The notes under the pieces are model-generated. The model was given only the letters and a program-made list of their open reading frames with translations. It was not told where the DNA came from and did not search any database. From Blautia schinkii (GTDB lineage: Bacteria; Bacillota; Clostridia; Lachnospirales; Lachnospiraceae), in contig NZ_JAAWUO010000010.1 in assembly GCF_013304825.1 (NCBI RefSeq), positions 62,001-126,000 on the forward strand: a stretch of DNA of 64,000 nt, given 5' to 3'. Below are positions 8,142 through 16,536 of this stretch, piece after piece. A program made the translations under genes and the position numbers. Position 1 is the first letter of the stretch. Each line of letters begins with the position of its first letter.

Positions 8142-9328
8142 AACTTAATTCCTGCCCGTTCCAATTTTTCACAATGTAAAAGTTCTCCTGCCTTTACAAG
8201 CCCGTTTTCTTCTTCCCAACGATACAGTGGATGTGTCTGGATCTCTCCATTCTCAAACCCACATACCTCTGTGATTTCCAGAAGCTTTCTGCTTTTATCA
8301 CGCATCCTTCCAAGATGTACCAGAATGTCCACACCTGACGCAATCTGCCTTCGTATTGCTTCCAACGGAAGGTCAATCCCCATCAAAGTCATGGTCTCAA
8401 TTCTGGAAAGCATATCCCGGCTGCTGTTGGCATGAAGTGTGGAAAGACTGCCATCATGACCTGTATTTAAACTCTGCAGCATATCTACGGTTTCCCCGCC
8501 GCGGACTTCTCCAACGATTATCCGATCCGGTCGCATTCTCAAGGCCGATTTGATCAGATCACGTATTGTTACAGAAGCTGCTCCTGCCATATTGGCCATT
8601 TTCGCTTCCAAACACACCAGGTTATCAATTCCTCTGATTTTCAGTTCAGCATTATCCTCGATCGTTATCAGCCGTTCATCTTTTGGAATATATTCTGCAA
8701 CAGCTCCAAGAAAAGTAGTTTTTCCACTTCCGGTTCCTCCGCCGATTACCATGGAATATCTGGCCTGCACCAGTTTTTTCAGAAAGTCTGCACATTCCCA
8801 GGTAATACTTCCCAGGGAAATCAGTTTCTCCATTGTGATCGGATCATCCGGGAAACGCCGTATCGTGAGGATCGGCCCATTCAAAGCTACCGGATAGACT
8901 ACAGCATTGACACGTGCCCCGTTCTCCAGCCTTGCATCAACGATTGGTGACGATTCGTTTACAACGCGATTACATCGTCCTACGATCTGCTGGATCACAT
9001 CTTCCAGCTTCTCTCTGGATGTAAAAACCTTGTTCCACCTGGCCAGCTTACCGGCTCTTTCCACAAAAATAGCATCAGGTCCGTTAACCATGATCTCCGT
9101 TACACTTTCGTCCTCAATAAGCTCCTGCAATACATCCAGCTTTCGCACAGAACAGAACAGTTCCTGCCGGAGATCCACTTTTTCTTTCAGCGAAAAAAAT
9201 TCTTCTCTTACCTGATTTAATATCAGATCATCGATCACCTCCAGGATTTCCTCATCAGATAATTCCCTGGAAACATCCAGCTGTCCCATAAGCAGATCAT
9301 GGAGCTTCCGGAATTTTTCTCTGTTCAT
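8138..9328 (-). CDS. tadA: Tad pilus assembly ATPase TadA/CpaF
   Basis: This 396-residue secretion ATPase of the VirB11/GspE superfamily shows Walker A GGGTGSGKT (about 196-204), an Asp box around ITIEDNAELK, Walker B-like RIIVGEVRGGE and a His box with STLHANS. The N-terminal domain has the CpaF signature ESVTEIMVNGPDAIFVERAG. It powers pilus assembly as a hexamer on the cytoplasmic face. The start ATG overlaps the tadZ stop by four bases. Function is confidently assigned. Confidence 0.95.
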   Translation of the reverse strand: MNREKFRKLHDLLMGQLDVSRELSDEEILEVIDDLILNQVREEFFSLKEKVDLRQELFCSVRKLDVLQELIEDESVTEIMVNGPDAIFVERAGKLARWNKVFTSREKLEDVIQQIVGRCNRVVNESSPIVDARLENGARVNAVVYPVALNGPILTIRRFPDDPITMEKLISLGSITWECADFLKKLVQARYSMVIGGGTGSGKTTFLGAVAEYIPKDERLITIEDNAELKIRGIDNLVCLEAKMANMAGAASVTIRDLIKSALRMRPDRIIVGEVRGGETVDMLQSLNTGHDGSLSTLHANSSRDMLSRIETMTLMGIDLPLEAIRRQIASGVDILVHLGRMRDKSRKLLEITEVCGFENGEIQTHPLYRWEEENGLVKAGELLHCEKLERAGIKL

Positions 9329-10338
9329 GAATACTCCTTTCTCAGAAGCTTCCGTATGTAATCGCCAAGTTCACTCCACACCAGCTGTTCCACATAAGAT
9401 TCCGAAGATATGCTGTCCATATGAAAAGGAAGATGCAGTTTTTCGGTTTTTTCCAGAATCTTATCTTTGTTCCAGATACGCAGAAGATTTTCGAACTGAG
9501 TCATTTTACACACAGATACGGCATCTTTAAGAACTGGCATATAAATTTTCCCACATAGATCCAGCAGCTGAAAATTCTCGTCTATACCACTTCCCATATC
9601 CAGGATCAACACCTCATAGGAACTGTGCAAAGTAATCTCCTGTAAAAGCTGCTCCCAGTCTTCCCAACACACAGTCCGGATATCCGATGGAGTCCTTACC
9701 GGCGGCACAAAATCCAGATTATTTACCGTCTGGATCATCCCGTTCATACGATGGATAAGATTCTCATTTCCCTGTCTCACATAGTAAAAAAGATCACTGA
9801 GATTCGTAGGAAATTTCTTACCAAGCAGTTCCTCAAATCCTGAATATTCTTCAAGATTCAGATAAAGAACAGCCTTGTCCTTAGCCAGGATCTGTCCCAG
9901 AGCAAGTGCAAAAGAGGTTTTCAGACATCTGCCAAGAGGTGAATAAACGCCGATAACCTCCATCGTCCTTTTCAGCACAGGAAAAGCCACTGGATTTAAT
10001 GCCTTTTCCTCTCCATAGCAGGCCATTACTTCTCTTATTACATCGGAGGATGACTGATATTTATACACACTTGAATACTGATCCAATTCCGGCGGGTGAA
10101 CTCCCTCCGAAAGAATAATAATCTTGCCAATTCCAAGCTCACGGATCTCCTTCCGCATGGCCTTGTCAGAAATCAGCAGCAACTCAATATGGTTTTCTTT
10201 TCCATAGGCCAGCAGACTCTCCGCTGTAGTAAATGCCTGAATCTCAAAAGGAAGATTCTTTTTCTGGTTCAGATAATCCATGAAATTGAAGGCATAATCT
10301 ACTTCCAGATCACAGACTGCAAATATGTTTTTCTTCAA
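9325..10338 (-). CDS. tadZ: TadZ/CpaE-like ParA-fold localisation protein
   Basis: The 337-residue protein has an N-terminal receiver-like half (about 1-110) without an obvious phosphoacceptor site and a C-terminal ParA/MinD-like ATPase half. The P-loop is degenerate (GVYSPLGRCLKTS) but keeps the Lys-Thr pair; a Walker B-like LILDMGSG follows. TadZ proteins place the Tad machine in the cell. The gene overlaps both neighbours by four bases, consistent with a translationally coupled operon. The divergent P-loop leaves ATPase activity uncertain. Confidence 0.85.
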   Translation of the reverse strand: MKKNIFAVCDLEVDYAFNFMDYLNQKKNLPFEIQAFTTAESLLAYGKENHIELLLISDKAMRKEIRELGIGKIIILSEGVHPPELDQYSSVYKYQSSSDVIREVMACYGEEKALNPVAFPVLKRTMEVIGVYSPLGRCLKTSFALALGQILAKDKAVLYLNLEEYSGFEELLGKKFPTNLSDLFYYVRQGNENLIHRMNGMIQTVNNLDFVPPVRTPSDIRTVCWEDWEQLLQEITLHSSYEVLILDMGSGIDENFQLLDLCGKIYMPVLKDAVSVCKMTQFENLLRIWNKDKILEKTEKLHLPFHMDSISSESYVEQLVWSELGDYIRKLLRKEYS

Positions 10339-10847
10339 TACACACCTCCTGCATAAAGCATTGCGCTCAAGAATATCGGTACTGTGAAATGAAAATTCTC
10401 CGGAAAGCCTGTCCCCTTTCTGTAATAAGGGCGCATTTCACCTGTACAGTAAAATTCATTCATATACTGATAGAAATAAAGGAATCGCTGGCGGATACCG
10501 CCTGTAGAAATAAGAATTGCCAGAGAAATGCCTGCACCTGCAAGCAGAGAATAAAAGATACATTCTGTAACTGTCCGCGGTCCCATAATCCCGCCCAAAG
10601 CACACAAAAGCTTAATATCACCAGCTCCAAGCATCCGGAACACAAACAGAATCCCTAACAGGATAACCGGAACTGCTACGCCAGTCAGGAATATGGCTCC
10701 GCCTTTCAGTCCTCTTTCGGTAATCTGGATCAGAAACCCTGTTACAAAGGAAAAAAGAATCCATCCATTGTCCACAGATGCCTCTCTAAAGTCCATCCAG
10801 ACAGCCATTGCGGAGATAACCACAGGTAAAATCGTATAAAAAGACAT
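10335..10847 (-). CDS. Prepilin peptidase TadV/CpaA, first gene of the Tad operon
   Basis: The 170-residue polytopic protein has the two catalytic aspartates of the A24 family, in WMDFRE near residue 19 and in GAGDIK in the middle. It would remove the leader of Flp and the TadE-like proteins. A GAAAGGGGGC ribosome site precedes the ATG. The gene heads the operon, with a promoter about 100 bases upstream. It differs clearly from the second A24 protein at 3,312-3,728. Confidence 0.9.
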   Translation of the reverse strand: MSFYTILPVVISAMAVWMDFREASVDNGWILFSFVTGFLIQITERGLKGGAIFLTGVAVPVILLGILFVFRMLGAGDIKLLCALGGIMGPRTVTECIFYSLLAGAGISLAILISTGGIRQRFLYFYQYMNEFYCTGEMRPYYRKGTGFPENFHFTVPIFLSAMLYAGGVY

Positions 10848-10905
10848 ACGCGCCCCCTTTCACCCAAAAACATACCTCAATTATAATAAATAATAGTGGA
10901 AATTC

Positions 10906-10982
10906 CCGCCTGACCTGGCGGTGATCGATACCAGAAGACCTCTGGTGAGCTTTATTATAGGACTCTGCAAATGCTTTGTCCA
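10906..10982 (-). promoter_or_regulatory. Tad operon promoter and structured leader
   Basis: On the minus strand TGGACA (10982-10977) and TATAAT (10959-10954) are separated by 17 bases, a good sigma-A promoter. The roughly 100-base leader that follows contains two hairpins, CCAGA/TCTGG (10931-10945) and CCGCC/GGCGG (10906-10921), before the first gene. They could be regulatory, but I recognise no riboswitch class. Confidence 0.65.
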
Positions 10983-11080
10983 GCATTTTCGTTCGACAAA
11001 TTCCGACCATACCAAAGTAACACAAATATCTGTATTACACTTTTGATGACACCTATGTTTTTTATCTCTTTCGAAACAAC

Positions 11081-11110
11081 AAAAAAACAGTCAGAATAAA
11101 ATTCTAACTG
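11081..11110 (-). terminator. Rho-independent terminator after tRNA-Glu
   Basis: On the minus strand CAGTTAGAAT-TTT-ATTCTGACTG forms a ten-base stem with one wobble pair, followed by seven Ts. Confidence 0.85.
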
Positions 11111-11121
11111 CTTTCAGTTAA

Positions 11122-11193
11122 TAGCCAGTACGGGAATCGAACCCGTGTTTCCGCCGTGAGAGGGCGGCGTCTTAGCCCCTTGACCAACTGGCC
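11122..11193 (-). tRNA. tRNA-Glu (anticodon CTC)
   Basis: The minus strand folds into a cloverleaf. The acceptor arm is GGCCAGT/ACTGGCT with one G-U pair, the anticodon stem CCGCC/GGCGG has loop CTCTCAC (anticodon CTC), and the T arm is CGGGTTCGATTCCCG. The discriminator is A and the 3' CCA is not encoded. CTC reads GAG codons; the more common tRNA-Glu(TTC) must lie elsewhere. It is a single-gene unit with its own promoter and terminator. Confidence 0.95.
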
Positions 11194-11254
11194 ATATTCA
11201 TATTTTTGTGTCGCTTGATTTCGTTATTTGTTGTTTCCCTCAACCGACTTCGTT

Positions 11255-11283
11255 AGTATATAACACTTTCTTTCAAAATGCAA
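11255..11283 (-). promoter_or_regulatory. Promoter of tRNA-Glu
   Basis: TTGCAT and TATACT on the minus strand are spaced by 17 bases, about 60 bases upstream of the mature 5' end. Confidence 0.65.
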
Positions 11284-11365
11284 GTACTTTTTTTAATTTT
11301 TTTTAAAAATTTTCACGTTTTTCATGTTTATTCGTTTTTTACCCATTTTCAGGGATTTCTCATGC

Positions 11366-11394
11366 TTGACCGCGGTGGTTGTTAGTGCTACTAT
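11366..11394 (+). promoter_or_regulatory. Promoter of the SGNH hydrolase gene
   Basis: TTGACC and TACTAT are separated by 17 bases, ending 26 bases before the ATG at 11421. Confidence 0.7.
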
Positions 11395-11420
11395 CAAAAC
11401 ACAAGAAAGAAGGAATTGCC

Positions 11421-12062
11421 ATGACTCATCTTCTGTGCCTCGGTGACAGTATTACTGATTGCGGCCGTCTTTTTTCTCCTGATCCGCTGGGTAATGGATA
11501 TGTAAAACAGCTTTCAGTCCTGCTGCATGCTGCTGGCAGACATTTTTCCATAGAGAATAAAGGTATTGATGGTTTTACCCTCGAGAAGCTTCTCCACAAT
11601 ATTGATGGCTGGATAACTGCCTGTGATCCGGATATTGTCACTGTTCTTATCGGAATCAATGATATTGGTATCATGATGAACACCCGCCGTACTCCCCAAC
11701 AGCAGCAGACTCTCATGAAGGAATTTTCTGTGCGATATGAAATACTGATCCGTAATCTCTCTGCAATACAGCACACAACTCCTTCACCATCGACACGGAA
11801 GCTCTTTGTTCTGGAACCGTTTATCTTCCCATGGCCGCAATGCTACATCTCCTGGATGCCGCTTCTTACGCAGATGTCCGGTCAGATTCTGAAAATCAGT
11901 AAAAAATACAGAGCCGTTTTTGTCCCTCTGCAGGATGCTCTGATAAAGGAAGCCTCCCGGGTCGGGATGGATGCCATAACCATCGACGGTATTCACCTTA
12001 CACCCCTGGGACATCAGTTCCTTGCTGAAAAAATTTATTCATCAATCACAGAAAGGTTTTAA
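11421..12062 (+). CDS. SGNH/GDSL-type esterase
   Basis: The 213-residue cytoplasmic protein has the SGNH blocks: GDSI with the catalytic serine at residue 10, a Gly in block II (NKGIDG), GIND with the Asn of block III, and DGIHLT with the Asp-His pair in block V. Members hydrolyse acyl or acetyl esters of carbohydrates or lipids; the substrate here is unknown. ATG 11421 is chosen because AGAAGGAATT lies just upstream, and it places the GDS block at the expected distance. The next gene, a GNAT, starts two bases after its stop, so they form an operon. Confidence 0.9.
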   Translation: MTHLLCLGDSITDCGRLFSPDPLGNGYVKQLSVLLHAAGRHFSIENKGIDGFTLEKLLHNIDGWITACDPDIVTVLIGINDIGIMMNTRRTPQQQQTLMKEFSVRYEILIRNLSAIQHTTPSPSTRKLFVLEPFIFPWPQCYISWMPLLTQMSGQILKISKKYRAVFVPLQDALIKEASRVGMDAITIDGIHLTPLGHQFLAEKIYSSITERF

Positions 12063-12064
12063 AT

Positions 12065-12829
12065 ATGGAAACAGCAATCAAAAAAATCGAGGATATGTCT
12101 CTGAATGCCTGGCCCTCTCACAAGATGGAGCTTTACGATGGCTGGATCCTCCGTTTTTCTTATTTTTATACACACAGAACCAACAGCGTGGAGCAATTCG
12201 GAACCTCCACTCTTCCCTGGAGGGAAAAAATCCCCTACTGTGAAGATGTTTACAAACGTCTGGGAACACCTGCCATCTTCAAGATCAGCCCTCTCGTATC
12301 CCCGGACTTCGACTATATGCTGGAAAACCGTGGATATTCCGTACAGCACGTAACCAACGTTATGACTGTAGACCTGGACAAAGCAGTTCTGGATACGCCT
12401 GTCACAGACGTTCTTTTTACCAATGAAATCCCTGATTTCTGGATCCGCAGCCTGTTTGATCTGAAAGGAACTACAAATCCGGTCCACAGAACCGTTGTTC
12501 CTTCTATGTACCGCGCTATCCTCAAGGAAACAGTCTGCGCTTCTATTACAAAAAACGGCCAGATTATTGCCACCGGTCTTGGAATTCTGGATCGTGATCA
12601 TATCGGCATCTATGCTATTCATGTGCGTGAAGATTACCGCCGCAGAGGCTACGCCCGTCAGATCGTATCCGGACTTCTCAAAGAAGGCAAAAAAAGAGGT
12701 GCCAGCCACGCTTACCTCCAGGTGGTCAAAAATAATGATTCCGCTGAAAAACTTTACGCTTCGCTTGGATTCCGGTATTTTTACACATATTGGTTCCGCG
12801 TCCAGCCTGTGGGAACGCGTTTTCAGTAA
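12065..12829 (+). CDS. GNAT family N-acetyltransferase
   Basis: The 254-residue protein ends with a GNAT fold: motif A HVREDYRRRGYARQIVSGLL (acetyl-CoA pyrophosphate loop RRGYAR), then LQVVKNNDSAEKLYASLGF. The N-terminal half, starting near DMSLNAWPSHKMELYDGW, resembles the variant GNATs of Firmicutes that have a degenerate first domain. The acetyl acceptor is unknown. It is co-transcribed with the SGNH hydrolase, an acetyl-transfer plus ester-hydrolysis pair. Confidence 0.88.
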   Translation: METAIKKIEDMSLNAWPSHKMELYDGWILRFSYFYTHRTNSVEQFGTSTLPWREKIPYCEDVYKRLGTPAIFKISPLVSPDFDYMLENRGYSVQHVTNVMTVDLDKAVLDTPVTDVLFTNEIPDFWIRSLFDLKGTTNPVHRTVVPSMYRAILKETVCASITKNGQIIATGLGILDRDHIGIYAIHVREDYRRRGYARQIVSGLLKEGKKRGASHAYLQVVKNNDSAEKLYASLGFRYFYTYWFRVQPVGTRFQ

Positions 12830-12831
12830 GT

Positions 12832-12864
12832 CAGGGATTGTGGGGATTTTTCCCCAACTCCCTG
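12832..12864 (+). terminator. Hairpin terminator after the GNAT gene
   Basis: CAGGGA...TGGGGA-ttt-TCCCCA...TCCCTG forms a strong interrupted stem immediately after the stop. The following T-rich stretch is weak. Confidence 0.6.
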
Positions 12865-12964
12865 TAGAAATTCAAATTTCTTTTTGCTATAATACTTTTA
12901 TCTTACATAATATTCTTCCTGTCTTCATACACTACTCCTTATCAAATATAAGGAGAATGATCAT

Positions 12965-13159
12965 ATGAAAGATCCACAGGAAAAAAATACAAAAAATCCC
13001 TATCATATTCAATATAAAAATTATCTGGATACCAATGCCTGTACTGAGTGCACGGGTCTGATCAACCATGGAATAGACAGCCGTGAGCAGTGGGATTCTT
13101 TCCGGCAGATTTTTGATTTCACGCCGGAGCCCCCAGATCTTACAGAAAAACAGGACTGA
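12965..13159 (+). CDS. Small hydrophilic protein of unknown function
   Basis: A 64-residue protein with AAGGAGAATGATC directly upstream of the ATG, so translation is well supported. It has a CTEC pair in the middle and no signal or membrane segment. It precedes the lipoprotein gene by 27 bases on the same strand and may be co-expressed with it. I do not recognise the family. Confidence 0.6.
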   Translation: MKDPQEKNTKNPYHIQYKNYLDTNACTECTGLINHGIDSREQWDSFRQIFDFTPEPPDLTEKQD

Positions 13160-13186
13160 CCGTTATTCCAGGGTCGGAGGACACAA

Positions 13187-14350
13187 ATGAAAAAACTGTC
13201 TGCTGCATGTATAATTCTCGGCATTTCCCTTTTTGTGGGCGGCTGCAGCAACGATCACGCTGATGATCATATTATTTCTCTTCAGGACAAAATTTCAGAT
13301 GCAGCAGATTCTGTTTCTGCACAGCAGGAAACCCGAAATTCTTCCCAGGACGACCGTGTCTATATGGATGAACTTTCCGGTTCTCTGCAGAATTTTGACG
13401 GAAGCCACCTTACCATTTCCAGTAACGGAGAAACTTATACATTTGATGTTTCACAAACACGGCTTGAATGTAAATATGGCATTGTACTCAGTGATAATGT
13501 AAGCATAATCTATGAGGGACAGCTTTCCGGAACTGACATCAGCACGATTGCTCCCATCAAAGTAACCGATCAGTATCACAATGAAACTCCTCTGGAAGAC
13601 CGCACCCTGAAAGGCAAAATAAAACGTCTTACAGCCAACGCTCTTGTCATGGTAACAGAAAAAGGTAATACCGTCACCTTCCCGGTAACAGGCGTAAAAC
13701 AGTATTATAAAAAAGGCATCAAAGCAGGCCGGTGGGTTTATGTTCACTTCCGTGGAAAATTCATAGGCTCATCCCAGATAGACACCAAACAGTATGACGG
13801 AAGCTTCACAAAAGTAATCAGCGTCTCTGATGTAGATCCCATGAAAGTTCCTGAGCCTACTCCGACCCCTTCGCCGGAGCCGAAGAAAAAAGAGCAGCAT
13901 CTCCGGGCCAGAATTGTAAGTGTCAGCACCAATACCATAACTGTTGTTCCCCAGACCGCAAATACAGAACTGAATGTTCCTGTTTCTTCTGTTCCCGTAT
14001 ATTTCAAAGGTGGAATTGCTCCCGGAGCTTATGTAAACATTACTTACACAGGGAATTTCAATGGAGAATCCACCAGCGGAATGAAAATCCGCGGCGTTAC
14101 AGGAGAAGATCCGGATACACTTTCTGTCCGCAATATCTCTTCCACTGTAACCGGAACTATTCTTGGAACAACGGCCAATACTGTCCTGATCCAGACTTAC
14201 GATGGAGTAAAAATCCTCTGCGACCGCGAAAACGCCCAGGATCTTTCCACCAGCGGAATGGAAGAAGGTGCGGACCTCCGGGTTACTTTTAACCCTGCGA
14301 AATCACGCACCTCCAATATTTATTCCTGTATTAAATTCGAAGACCCGTGA
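13187..14350 (+). CDS. Lipoprotein with four tandem beta-rich repeats
   Basis: The 387-residue protein starts with a lipoprotein signal (lipobox VGGC, Cys 20). After a linker come four divergent repeats at about 64-128, 141-215, 239-306 and 321-385. Each has a leading L(S/K/R)G-type strand, an NxLxV / T(F/V) strand, a Gly, then V-x-I-x-Y-x-G-x-F/L. A Pro-Thr spacer (222-236) separates repeats two and three. The pattern suggests small beta-barrel (OB-like) modules anchored outside the membrane. A start with GGAGG upstream is clear. The last 31 bases overlap the convergent amidohydrolase gene. Function unknown. Confidence 0.75.
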   Translation: MKKLSAACIILGISLFVGGCSNDHADDHIISLQDKISDAADSVSAQQETRNSSQDDRVYMDELSGSLQNFDGSHLTISSNGETYTFDVSQTRLECKYGIVLSDNVSIIYEGQLSGTDISTIAPIKVTDQYHNETPLEDRTLKGKIKRLTANALVMVTEKGNTVTFPVTGVKQYYKKGIKAGRWVYVHFRGKFIGSSQIDTKQYDGSFTKVISVSDVDPMKVPEPTPTPSPEPKKKEQHLRARIVSVSTNTITVVPQTANTELNVPVSSVPVYFKGGIAPGAYVNITYTGNFNGESTSGMKIRGVTGEDPDTLSVRNISSTVTGTILGTTANTVLIQTYDGVKILCDRENAQDLSTSGMEEGADLRVTFNPAKSRTSNIYSCIKFEDP

Positions 14351-15219
14351 CGGAAGATGGTCCGGATCCTTTTTTCCCCGTCTTCCATCCAGCTTCGTAC
14401 CTCCGGTGTATCACCCAGTATGTCAAAAAAAGCTCTGCATTCATCCTGCACACCCTGTCCGTGAAGAACCTGGTATGCACCGGCATCACTTCCCACTGCC
14501 ACATGGATTTTTTTCTCAAAAGCTTTCTTCAGATTCTGCGCACCTGTCCTGATAACAGAAGTAAGGATCGTATCTTCAAATCTTCCGCAGCCTTTAAGAT
14601 TTCTCACCGTTACAAGTGTAGGCACCCACACACTCTCGCTGTCTGCCAGCATGGAAATCGTCTCATCATCCATATAATTTCCGTGTTCAATGCTGTCAAC
14701 GCCAGCCTCCACTGCTGCCTGTACACCATAAGAACCATTGGTATGGCTCATCACGGCAAACCCTTCTTCATGAGCAATATGTACCATTTCTTTTACTTCT
14801 TCAACAGAAAGCGGAGTTCCCGTTATCCTTCCATGATCTTCAAAATCCAGAAGCCCTGTAGTCATGATCTTGATAAAATCCGCACCTTCAGCGGCAGCTT
14901 CCAGAACTCTTCTGTGATATTCCTTCATGTCTGAGAAGCTTTTTCCAACGATCTTCCCGTAATGACCTTCTTTATAAATAGCAAAAACCGGTGTGCGATA
15001 GTCAATTCCATATTCCGGAGCCAGTCTGGCAGTCCGCTTTGACACACCGTAATGATCCCCTCCGTCTCTTACAAAACGGATTCCACGCTTCCGGTATTCC
15101 TCAAGATGAGCACGGATCAGCTCGTCCTGCGGTCCGTTTTTCTGTGTCTCAACAGCTTTTCGGTAATCATAGCCATTGAGAAATATATGTGCATGACATT
15201 CTCCAAACATTTTTATCAC
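14320..15219 (-). CDS. Metal-dependent amidohydrolase
   Basis: The 299-residue protein shows the amidohydrolase metal ligands in order: HAH in ECHAHIFLNG, a Lys in DFIKIMTTG, His in MSHTNG, His in IEHGNY, and Asp in VGSDAGAY. It resembles imidazolonepropionase-like and prolidase-like members of the superfamily. The first strand lies very close to the N-terminus, so the beta-sandwich domain seen in many relatives is missing. The substrate cannot be read from sequence. It overlaps the upstream AlaX gene by four bases, indicating an operon. Confidence 0.85.
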   Translation of the reverse strand: MIKMFGECHAHIFLNGYDYRKAVETQKNGPQDELIRAHLEEYRKRGIRFVRDGGDHYGVSKRTARLAPEYGIDYRTPVFAIYKEGHYGKIVGKSFSDMKEYHRRVLEAAAEGADFIKIMTTGLLDFEDHGRITGTPLSVEEVKEMVHIAHEEGFAVMSHTNGSYGVQAAVEAGVDSIEHGNYMDDETISMLADSESVWVPTLVTVRNLKGCGRFEDTILTSVIRTGAQNLKKAFEKKIHVAVGSDAGAYQVLHGQGVQDECRAFFDILGDTPEVRSWMEDGEKRIRTIFRHGSSNLIQE

Positions 15220-16367
15220 TGCTCAAAAAATCTTCTGATCTCTTCCTCCGCTGCCTGTACGGACCCCTGTACGAAGAATGGCTTACCGCCTCCGCGTCCG
15301 TTTAATTTCGTATTCATTTCTTTTGTAAACTGACGGAGATCGCCATCTTTTTCGCCCATTGCGTACTTATAGCTTCCATCCGGATTTTTGGAAAATACTG
15401 CACAGCAACCCTGACATGTCTGTGTCACGGCATCTGCTAGTTTACGCACTCCATCATTGTCCATTCCGTCTACGAATAACAGAACACTTCCGCTTCCTGC
15501 ATAACGTTCCGCTTCTTTACGGCACATATCATCCACAAACTGATTGACCTGTCCTTTCAGACGGAAGTTTTCATCCTGAAGACGCTCTACTGCCTGTGCG
15601 GTTTTATCAATTTTCGCAGAAAGTTTCACTGAGATCTGATGATTCTGTTCATTAACCATATTGAGGTAATCCAGAACACGTTTTCCACAGATCATTTCAA
15701 TACGGACTCCTTCGCGGAATTTTTCCACAGAAAGAAGCTTCACCATGCCGATCTCTCCGGTATGTGTCACATGGGTTCCGCAGCATGCACAGATATCCGC
15801 ACCTGGAAATTCTACGATACGCACCTGCCCTGTAAGCTCTTTTTTGCTTCTGTAATCAATCTTTTCCAGTTCTTCCGAAGTAGGATAAAGAATTTTCACC
15901 TCAGAATCTTCCCATATCTTCTCATTTGTTTTTCGTTCAATCTCAGCAAGCTGTGCCTCATCCAGCGGACCGTTCAGATCTACAGTAATGGTGTCACTTC
16001 CCATATGAAATCCTACATTATCATATCCATAAGCCTCATGGATCAGACCGCTGACCATATGCTCACCGGAATGCTGCTGCATCAGGTCAAATCTTCTTGC
16101 CCAGTCGATCTGTCCCTGAACTTCAGCTCCCACCTCTAACGGCTTATCTGTATAATGAAGAAGCTCCCCGTCTTTTTCGTGAACTTCCTTTACTTTCACA
16201 TCGCCCAGATATCCGATGTCACTTGGCTGTCCGCCACCTTCCGGATAAAAAGCACTTTCGTCCAAAATAATGTGAAAACCTTTTTTCGCTTCTCTGCACT
16301 CCAGGACTTTAGCTGTGAATTCTTTTTTATATACATCTTCATAATATAAACGTTTTGTCTCTGTCAT
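15216..16367 (-). CDS. Alanyl-tRNA editing protein, AlaX-L type with DHHA1 domain
   Basis: The protein is homologous to the editing half of alanyl-tRNA synthetase. Zinc ligands are in QQHSGEHM (HxxxH) and CACCGTHV (CxxxH). A coiled linker leads to a C-terminal DHHA1 domain ending in LNGRGGGKPFFVQG. It removes serine or glycine wrongly attached to tRNA-Ala. ATG 16367 is preferred because AAAGGATGGG lies just upstream and the family begins near this residue; an in-frame start at 16418 would add 17 residues. The amidohydrolase gene downstream is translationally coupled. Confidence 0.92.
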   Translation of the reverse strand: MTETKRLYYEDVYKKEFTAKVLECREAKKGFHIILDESAFYPEGGGQPSDIGYLGDVKVKEVHEKDGELLHYTDKPLEVGAEVQGQIDWARRFDLMQQHSGEHMVSGLIHEAYGYDNVGFHMGSDTITVDLNGPLDEAQLAEIERKTNEKIWEDSEVKILYPTSEELEKIDYRSKKELTGQVRIVEFPGADICACCGTHVTHTGEIGMVKLLSVEKFREGVRIEMICGKRVLDYLNMVNEQNHQISVKLSAKIDKTAQAVERLQDENFRLKGQVNQFVDDMCRKEAERYAGSGSVLLFVDGMDNDGVRKLADAVTQTCQGCCAVFSKNPDGSYKYAMGEKDGDLRQFTKEMNTKLNGRGGGKPFFVQGSVQAAEEEIRRFFEQ

Positions 16368-16473
16368 CTGTCCCATCCTTTCTGCATCTCTGCTTTGACG
16401 TTTTATAGTATAGACCAATTTGGGGCTCCCTGCTATAAGAATTCCAATTTTTTCAAAAATTGCTTTTAAAAAA

Positions 16474-16505
16474 TGAAGTTTTATCCCTGTCTTACGCGTT
16501 ATAAT
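16474..16505 (+). promoter_or_regulatory. Candidate promoter of the ECF sigma operon
   Basis: A perfect TATAAT lies at 16500-16505 but has no good -35 at standard spacing. An alternative ECF-type reading is TGAAGT (16474) and CGTT (16497) with about 17 bases between, which would fit autoregulation. Both are tentative. Confidence 0.4.
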
Positions 16506-16536
16506 AAGTGAACGGGATGAGAAAGGAGCTGATCAC

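Noticed and set aside
10848..11121. Possible cyclic-di-GMP riboswitch in the Tad leader
   Set aside because: The hairpins and a GACAAAGC word first suggested one, but that word is part of the -35 region upstream of the predicted transcript start, and the remaining leader lacks the conserved GEMM core.
14320..14350. Overlap of the lipoprotein and amidohydrolase genes as a sign of truncation
   Set aside because: Both proteins end normally; a short convergent overlap is common in compact genomes.
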